Assembly: GCA_902729315.2 (NCBI GenBank)
Contig: LR746278.1
Location: forward strand, 1,437,001 to 1,501,000
Origin: Spirodela intermedia
Lineage: Eukaryota > Streptophyta > Magnoliopsida > Alismatales > Araceae
Direction of reading: 5' to 3'
Length of the DNA stretch: 64,000 nt
The notes below the pieces were generated by a model. The model saw only the letters and a list, made by a program, of their open reading frames with translations. It searched no databases and had not been told where the DNA came from. Of the stretch, positions 57,812 through 64,000 are shown piece by piece. How positions within the stretch are numbered: the first letter of the stretch is position 1; the number at the start of each line of letters is the position of its first letter. The position numbers and the translations under genes were made by a program.

Positions 57812-60800
57812 GCATATATGTTTATAATGACAGAGAAAAGGCAATCATGGCAAAAATTGATTCTGAGATCTTATACTCTACAATGGTTGATTCCGATCCA
57901 TGAGGATATAATAAAAATTATTAAAGATAGTCTACGTTAGCCCTTCTGTTTGCCGCGCACTAAGAGTATTTCTACTGAAATACCGAAATGCTGTTATCAA
58001 TGTCATCCGACGAAACTTAAACAAAACAAAAAAAATCTTGGCCTATCCCCTCTGCCCTGAGCTAGCTTGAAACCAAATGACATGTCGAGAATTTTGGGAA
58101 GGTTTTCCATCGGCTGGGTTTCCAGGCATCAACTCTCTACATGATGTCTCCAGGATCCTTTGGCTAAGGTAAGTTCGGAAAAGAGAGAGACTTGTGCCAG
58201 GACCCGTATGGCGTGGTCCACTCACACGCATGAAGCATTTCCTCCTGGGGAACAAATACTCAGTGCCAATACTAGCCAGGGACTTGAGTAAACAGGATGC
58301 TACACGAGGATCTGGGATGCTGTTATCATAATCAGAGTAAAGACTAAAAAAATCAACTTCTAGATCCTGGTCAGACAACACATGGAGTCCCTACTGAGAC
58401 TAACAAAGGCAGTACCGCAAGGAGGGGGTGTCTTTTTAGGTAACAATCACAATTCGACCTCTGTTGGTGGTTTCTATCAGATACGGAGTTGATACAGAAA
58501 AGAAACGACCCACTGGTTTGGGAACAACAGTGCTGACGAGAACCATAGAAAGCGCACATGGAAGTTCCAAAGCTCTGCAAAGAGTCCAGAGGCCAGAAGT
58601 TTTACGAGGAGTTGACACCCTTCATCACAAGCAGCAATGAAAATTTAAGATCCAAGCAGATAAATGGAGCAGATAAAGTTTGTGAGTTCGGAGGGGCTCT
58701 CATTCAGTGGAACTTTCTCATCCGTAGATTGTGCATTAGGTCATACATAACGAAGAATGCCTGGGAAAAGAGAAGAATCCTAAACTCCCCTCTGGTGGCT
58801 ACTGCATGAAAACTCCGCAACCCCCTACCCTAAGCCAAACAAGAGATAAAATTATCATGCCACTGATCTCACAGATGAACTATTTCTTTATCAACGTGAC
58901 AATGAGGCTGCTAGAGACAAGAAACAGTTTCTGCTAATCGCCTGAAGTAGACGCCAGGTTGACATAGCTTTCTGGATCCCTAAAAAAATCTCTTCCAAGT
59001 GGATACACGATTCTGACCCACTCTAGGACGATGAAACCTTATTACTGAACGTGAGTTCAAAAGGAAAATGAAGCTGCAATAATGGGGAAAGAAGATATGT
59101 ATAACATTAATCAACTTGGGGTTATTGGGCTCACGGACAACAAAAACCATATAAGACAACTATCAATTCAAATTATTTCACTCGCACCACTGCTGAACAA
59201 CTTACCCAGCCGTCCAAGGAACTTACATAGAGATAATGATCCTATCATGTCTTGGTAATACGGAAAGGGGGGAGGGGGGAGGGTGTTCATCTTTACCAAA
59301 CCCCACTTTTAAAAATATAGCAATAGGATTACCATAGATCCAATTATGTTGGGAACATATGAGATCGGTGGACATGTTCCACATCACCCGTCTCATTAGA
59401 TTTGAGGATAGACATTAATGGACTACTACTTGTCTATTAACCTGGGAACATAGGCATCTAGAGGTTTCCAAAAATTAAATGGGATCCAAATATGTTAATG
59501 TCAAAAAAAATGATAGTGAAAGGTGGGGAAACATTACATCACCATCAAAGTGGCAACTTGAGAGATAAACTACTGATAACAAAATACCTTCGAAAGTATG
59601 GAGGAAATTGAAAACACAAAAAAATGTAACCGTGACCTTAAAATCAAAAGGATTCGATGAATTGCAATGAAGAAAAATCCTCTGGAACATGTAGTGAGAT
59701 AGACAAAATAAGCTACCCTCACTACAAAAGACCTGGAGATCCATAAACCATTGAAAAGGGACCTTGATCCATCATTGACATACGCAGCAAGGGGCTACCA
59801 GTGGGACTGGAGTTCAACAACAACAGAAGCTATTATAAGGGAAATCAAGAGTTGCCGCAGAGGAGATGTTTGTCCATTTGTGAAGATGGGCGTAATCATA
59901 AATTTTGAATGGAGGGAAAGGCGGGTGATGAAGCAATCACACCTTGGTCGCATACGCCATTTACGATAACGAGAGCCTTATCAGGGTGAAGGCCAAATTC
60001 TGAGAGATCAAGTGGAGGACTAGACCTAACATTGATGGAGAAAAGTCTGGGTAAAGATATCACTAAAATATCAGGTGACATGAACAGAGATGGTCAACAA
60101 ACAGATTGTGAGTTTGCTGAAACTTCCAGGCCAGAAGAGAGGAGCGTCATGATAGTTCTGTAAGATAGAATATTATTCATGATCTATGTAAAACCAAGGT
60201 ACGAAATAGTGGTCACAAAATTGGAGCGACGCACAAAAAATGAGGATTAAGTTATTGAAGAAGTAAAGAGAGATGTAGGAGAGATGTTCAAGGATCACGA
60301 GATATATCATCATGTGTGCAATGGGGTGAAAGGAAGGTGGAATACCCAAAAAGTCAAGTACAAATGCAAAAGATAAAAATCAGCCCTTTGAGGTGTGAGG
60401 GAGGTTTATGTTATGCTATCAGTTTGAAAAGGGAAGAATAAGTACCACTGGAGCAAATAGAGGCCTGGAAATCATGAGGGTGATGCAATATATGTTGGAT
60501 ATGATCCTTGTTGGATATGGAGAGGACAAGCGTCGTGGGATATGAGGGATTTCTCTAGAAAGGAGATTTATAGGAGGTAGAAAGACAACATATGTTGGAC
60601 GAGATGGGTTCGTTCAAGCATGTTAATGGTGTAAGGACATCTTTCAAGGAAAGGCAACAGACATGGAAGCGCATAAAGTAAGCGATAGCCGCTTTCAACG
60701 CAATTGGCTCTCCCCACCCTTCCAAAAGGCCAATAAATTTTTCAGAGCAATAAATTTTCAGAGCAGAGTTTGGGGAATCGGAGGAGCGAAGGTACAATGT

Positions 60801-61415
60801 TCTGGCCCTTTTCCCTCTACTTCTATCAAAGTACGACAAGATTAACAAAGGAGATTTGATTGACGTGGTGCAGGGAGGGAACACAATTTTATGCCATCAA
60901 TAGAAACATCCCATACCAACCGCATCAAAGTCTCTAAAAGGTAACCCTACAATGCAGTTATTGGAATATCCCTATAATTCTTTTCAATAACATAATTTGA
61001 GGTCCCGGGGAAATCAATCAAAACATCCGTAGAAACAAATTCCGTGATCATCCCAGGTAGGTACGAATCCGATGAAAGAAAAACATCACCGACGCAGCAC
61101 CGAGTCCCGAGTCAAAATTTGGAAAGTAGCAGAGCACAATTCGTGAAATTCAACCCTATTTTCACGAACAAAGTCGTACAACTCACAAGAATCTCATGAA
61201 AACACGAAAGGAGAACCATTCCCATAAAAGATGTCAAGATAAAAGAAAAGAAAAGAAGCGGATAACAACATCACCTTCCCGGCGGAGTCCGATCGCTTCC
61301 CGTTGGAATGATCCTGGCTCCCGATGTCGTCGTAGGAGCAGAGCACGTCGTCGGATCCAAAGTCGAACGATCGAGAAACAGAGGGGGGACGACCAGAAGA
61401 TCCACCAGACGCCAT
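55807..61415 (-). CDS. FLOE: FLOE-type DUF1421 prion-like protein
   Basis: Three exons, 61275-61415, 57394-57672 and 55807-56859, encode 490 aa with phase-0 GT-AG introns. The N-terminus (MASGGSSGRPPSVSRSFDFGSDD) is the Asp/Ser-rich region of FLOE1. Exon 2 carries the conserved nucleation and coiled-coil region (KCMKKYADNLLRFLEGISGRLSQLELYCYNLERSVGDLRADL), continuing into HRSVQILRDKQELAETQRELAK. Residues about 190-430 are a Gln/Pro/Ser/Tyr-rich low-complexity domain with poly-Gln tracts. The C-terminal UBA-like motif (YAELIDKAINMGYLRDHVIGAVRRMEESGQPVDFNSLLDVL) ends the protein. FLOE1 of Arabidopsis forms hydration-dependent condensates in seeds and tunes germination under water stress. Which FLOE paralogue this is cannot be fixed by reading. 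Intron 1 is 3.6 kb. Confidence 0.94.
57673..61274 (-). other. Large FLOE intron 1 with unexplained sequence
   Basis: This 3.6-kb intron carries CA and TA microsatellites at 57741-57807 and then 58000-60900 with several short open frames on both strands (for example minus 60555-60884 and minus 58043-58381). None has a domain I recognise. Purine-rich plus-strand text at 59750-60860 resembles a decayed retroelement in texture, but no motif supports that. Confidence 0.4.
57741..57807. repeat. CA and TA microsatellites in FLOE intron 1
   Basis: About nine CA units are followed, after a repeated ATGGATGATATA segment, by about 15 TA units. The segment before each tract is itself duplicated (57727-57740 and 57767-57780). 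Confidence 0.9.
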
Positions 61416-62278
61416 GATTGCAGGTGGTTAGGGTTTCCTCCTCTGCAGCAAACTAGCTAAGAGAGGCAGCGCTAGGGAGGAGAAGCGGTCGGTGCTCCGT
61501 TCCACGGACGGCGGGTTTTCTTCACACGCAAGAGAGTATTTGACCGCCGGATAAGGAGATCGCCTGGTGTCGTTGTCAAACCAAATGTCTCTTTTTATCT
61601 AAACCACTCCATACGTGTCACGAAATTAGCTCTTCCTGAGAGGCCACAAATTTGTCCCTTGTGTGGGTACCGGTTAAGTAATGCGGTAATAATTAAAATC
61701 TGACATGTACGTGTATCCTCCTGCTTACCACAGAGCAGCTACATGTACACCGGCATATAACGGACCGGGCCTCACGTCTATCGGGCTTGGCCCGATTATC
61801 CTGGATTTCTTTACTAACGATCCGGATAAAATCTTCAATTGACAACCATATTGCAACTATTATTTTAATCGATCTTTTACTCCGTAATATTCCCATTTCA
61901 CAATTTTAAAATATTATACATTTCGAATTACGAAAATATAATAATCTCCGTCGTCAGCAGCTCTTAGTGGCACGTTGCGTTTTCACTAAATTAATTAATT
62001 CATTAATTAATGATTAATGCTGCCTTTTATTAAATATTGAAAAATACGGCACGATGGTTTACGTATAATTTAACTTACGTAAAAGGCCCTATTTGTAATT
62101 TCTCTGACGTTGACACGTTCCGCTTGTCGGGGCGTTTCAGGAAGCAACCGTCTGAGGTACTATCGAGTGAGAACCAGAAGGGAAGCACAGCCTTGGAGAA
62201 GGGGGACTGATCTCCACTTTCACTCCGGGCAACGGGAGATTTGGGGATCCGGAGGGAAGGTTGCAAGTCTTGGATAGA
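61416..62278. other. Divergent promoter region between FLOE and KDSB
   Basis: FLOE and KDSB are transcribed away from each other over 863 bases. A telobox-like TTAGGGTTT lies at 61429-61437 in the FLOE leader. The middle is AT-rich, with an ATTAATTA palindromic patch at 61984-62013. No gene is supported. Confidence 0.55.
61429..61437 (-). promoter_or_regulatory. Telobox-like motif in FLOE leader
   Basis: On the FLOE strand it reads AAACCCTAA, 14 bases upstream of the start codon. The full nine-base plant telobox is matched. Function is inferred. Confidence 0.45.
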
Positions 62279-63397
62279 ATGGTGATCTGTTCCGCGGATT
62301 CGATGGCCTCTTCGGGATCCTCAGGGGGATCGAGCAAGGTCTGGATCGCGCACGGGATTGTGTTGGGGGCGGCGGTGGTGGCCGGGGCCTACGCGGCGTT
62401 CTACCTCCGCTGGTCTGGTGGCTTCAGGACACGGGTCGTGGGGATCATCCCTGCGCGATTCGCCTCCAGCCGCTTAGAGGGAAAGCCTCTCGTCCAGATC
62501 CTCGGCAAGCCCATGATACAGGTGAAGATGCGCTCATTTACTTCAATGCATTGTCACCGTGTGTTTGTCTACTCATTTCTTCTGGGTTAATATCTGTCGG
62601 TCTTCTCGAGCGTCATTCAAATTCACATCGGATGTGATCCGACACTGCACACGACCGGTGAGCAAGTAGAAAACCAATTTTCACGCAATTACTGTCTTCG
62701 GGAGAAAAGAGTATGGCGCCTCTCCACATGTTCAGTTTAGTGTAGATGTTAAAGGATACTGACAGAAACGGTGAAATCCTCATAAAGTAATACGGGTAAT
62801 GCGTCCTCTCGAATATTCATGGAATAATTCCGTGTTGGGGGGTTGTTCTACTGTCGACTGTCTCCTGGGGTTCTGATCGGTCGATATAAGTATTATTTTC
62901 TGAGAAAATGTCTGACATTGTGTTTTTGAAACTTTACCCGGATCTTCCTGAATGTCCGAAATGCGGGGCTTTTTGGACATGATATCAATAGTTTTTCACA
63001 GCCTTCCCCTCTCATCTGCAAAAGCTAGCTAGTGGAATAGTTGAGTATTATCATTAGCATGTCTACATTTACCTCATCAAATGAACTGACAGTAGTCTAT
63101 GAGGTATTCATGTAAACTTGAAACTCAATCAGTTATAAGTTCGAAGCTCTATTTTTCGAAATTATTTATCATGTTCTATCCATCTTCTTAAAAAATCTTT
63201 AAAGATCAGTTGACCTTGTTTCTCCGAATCTCTGGATTATGCACAGCATGAATAAAGAAAAATGTAGGTCGCGGATACTGAGACATCCTCGTTTTACTAA
63301 AATTAAGACAATGTGATTGCATTAATGATGCTGCGAGCTAGTTATTTCTTTGCAGAGGACGTGGGAGAGGTCAAAGTTGGCTACCACACTGGATCAT
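62279..63397 (+). CDS. KDSB: CMP-KDO synthetase KDSB (5' part, runs off window)
   Basis: Exons 62279-62521 and 63356-63397 are visible and give the first 95 aa. The rest must lie beyond base 64000, since Arabidopsis KDSB (At1g53000) is about 290 aa and the next exon (IVVATDDERI...) is not seen in the last 600 bases. The N-terminus is followed by one hydrophobic helix (VWIAHGIVLGAAVVAGAYAAFYL), a membrane anchor. Then comes the nucleotidyltransferase start VVGIIPARFASSRLEGKPL and GKPMIQ-RTWERSKLATTLDH; the Arg and Lys in PARxxSxRxxxKPL bind CTP. KDSB links KDO to CMP for rhamnogalacturonan II in the cell wall and is anchored in mitochondria in Arabidopsis. The chosen start is the first ATG in frame. 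Confidence 0.93.
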
Positions 63398-64000
63398 GTA
63401 GGTATAATCATACTGCCGCCATTTTCTCATTACTCATATCCTGTTGTTTCCGTGCCGTGCTTCACCTTTCAGTCAGCTCTTAACCAGTCTGATCCTCAGT
63501 GTAAATTTTTTTAGTTTTCAGTCGAATTGGTCGTGATGTTAAGGCACCCTGTCATGGATCACTGATCAGAAATTTCTTTCTGAATTTCTGATGACCATAT
63601 ATCGGTTAAATTTTCCAAGCGCTGTTTAATGATTTATTATGTACGAAATTATGTATGAGGATTACTATCAGCACCCCCTCCCACTCTTATAACGTGCTGA
63701 AAATTACAGCTAATAGATCTTACTATAGTGCAGAGAATGGATGATGTTGGGTCTGCTTGTAACACTGATTAAATGATGATTATTGCTTTGACTTGGCTGA
63801 TAAACTAATATTCGTCAGATTGCACTTCATGGCCTTAATAATGTGATGGGGGAACAATATCGCCAAAATAGTTATGGCGTGGCTTCTAATGAACTTTCTA
63901 ATCTTTGGGATATACCATCAAACTAGACAAACGATTTCACAAATCTACTCATTACTCGACCACTGCCAAACTAACCAAGCTTGCCCATCTTATACAGTAT
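63398..64000 (+). other. KDSB intron reaching the window end
   Basis: After donor GATCAT|GTAGGT the sequence is AT-rich with no further KDSB exon recognised. It is most likely intron 2 of KDSB. Confidence 0.6.

Noticed and set aside
58043-58381. Retrotransposon protein fragment in FLOE intron 1
   Set aside because: No reverse transcriptase, integrase or gag motif can be seen; kept only as an unexplained block.
1-64000. CRISPR arrays, operons, phage or integrative elements
   Set aside because: The DNA is intron-rich plant nuclear sequence. Repeats are microsatellites and tandem duplications, not spaced arrays.

Overview
This is plant nuclear DNA, almost certainly from a flowering plant. The genes are split by many short and long AT-rich introns. 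The proteins are plant-specific families: CBL calcium sensors, DMS3, ABIL, TAP38/PPH1, beta-amylase, FLOE, CBP20 and plant CMP-KDO synthetase. No bacterial, viral or clear transposase gene is visible. Several exons are very GC-rich (SOUL, glutaredoxin-like, beta-amylase exon 1) while neighbouring genes are AT-rich. That contrast is common in monocots and also occurs in some magnoliids and basal lineages, so I do not name a species. (CT)n/(GA)n microsatellites are very abundant.

Layout, left to right. CBL4/SOS3-like Ca2+ sensor (+, 1367-3792); DMS3 of RNA-directed DNA methylation (-, 5858-9981); SOUL haem-binding protein (+, 11756-13747); glutaredoxin-like zinc-knuckle protein (-, 13916-15088); ABIL subunit of the SCAR/WAVE complex (+, 17228-19458); an uncharacterised plant-specific protein with a C-terminal membrane segment (-, 20086-21827); kinesin-light-chain-related TPR protein (-, 23981 to about 28040); TAP38/PPH1 LHCII phosphatase (+, 28937-33638); plastid beta-amylase with altered active-site residues (-, 34497-39254); importin beta-1 (-, 40509-43232); CBP20 cap-binding subunit (-, 47321-51949); OB-fold protein (-, 52947-55135); FLOE/DUF1421 prion-like protein (-, 55807-61415); and the 5' part of CMP-KDO synthetase KDSB (+, 62279 to beyond the window).

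Most gene models were rebuilt exon by exon. Splice phases close exactly and predicted lengths match family lengths (CBL4 213 aa, DMS3 411, SOUL 221, ABIL 334, TAP38 387, beta-amylase 566, importin 862, CBP20 248, OB-fold 150, FLOE 490). Only the 5' end of the TPR gene stays unresolved.

These are independent housekeeping, signalling and chloroplast genes, not an operon or a defence island, and I found no undescribed multi-gene system. The most interesting signals are at gene-structure level: a U12-type AT-AC intron and an in-frame 90-nt exitron-like intron in CBP20, two GC-AG introns (DMS3 and ABIL), and a beta-amylase with the catalytic acid Glu changed to Asp and a rewritten inner loop. Others are a perfect 24-bp inverted repeat between DMS3 and SOUL, two diverged tandem duplications in non-coding DNA, and a CBL4-DMS3-ABIL gene order that Arabidopsis appears to keep split over two paralogous segments.
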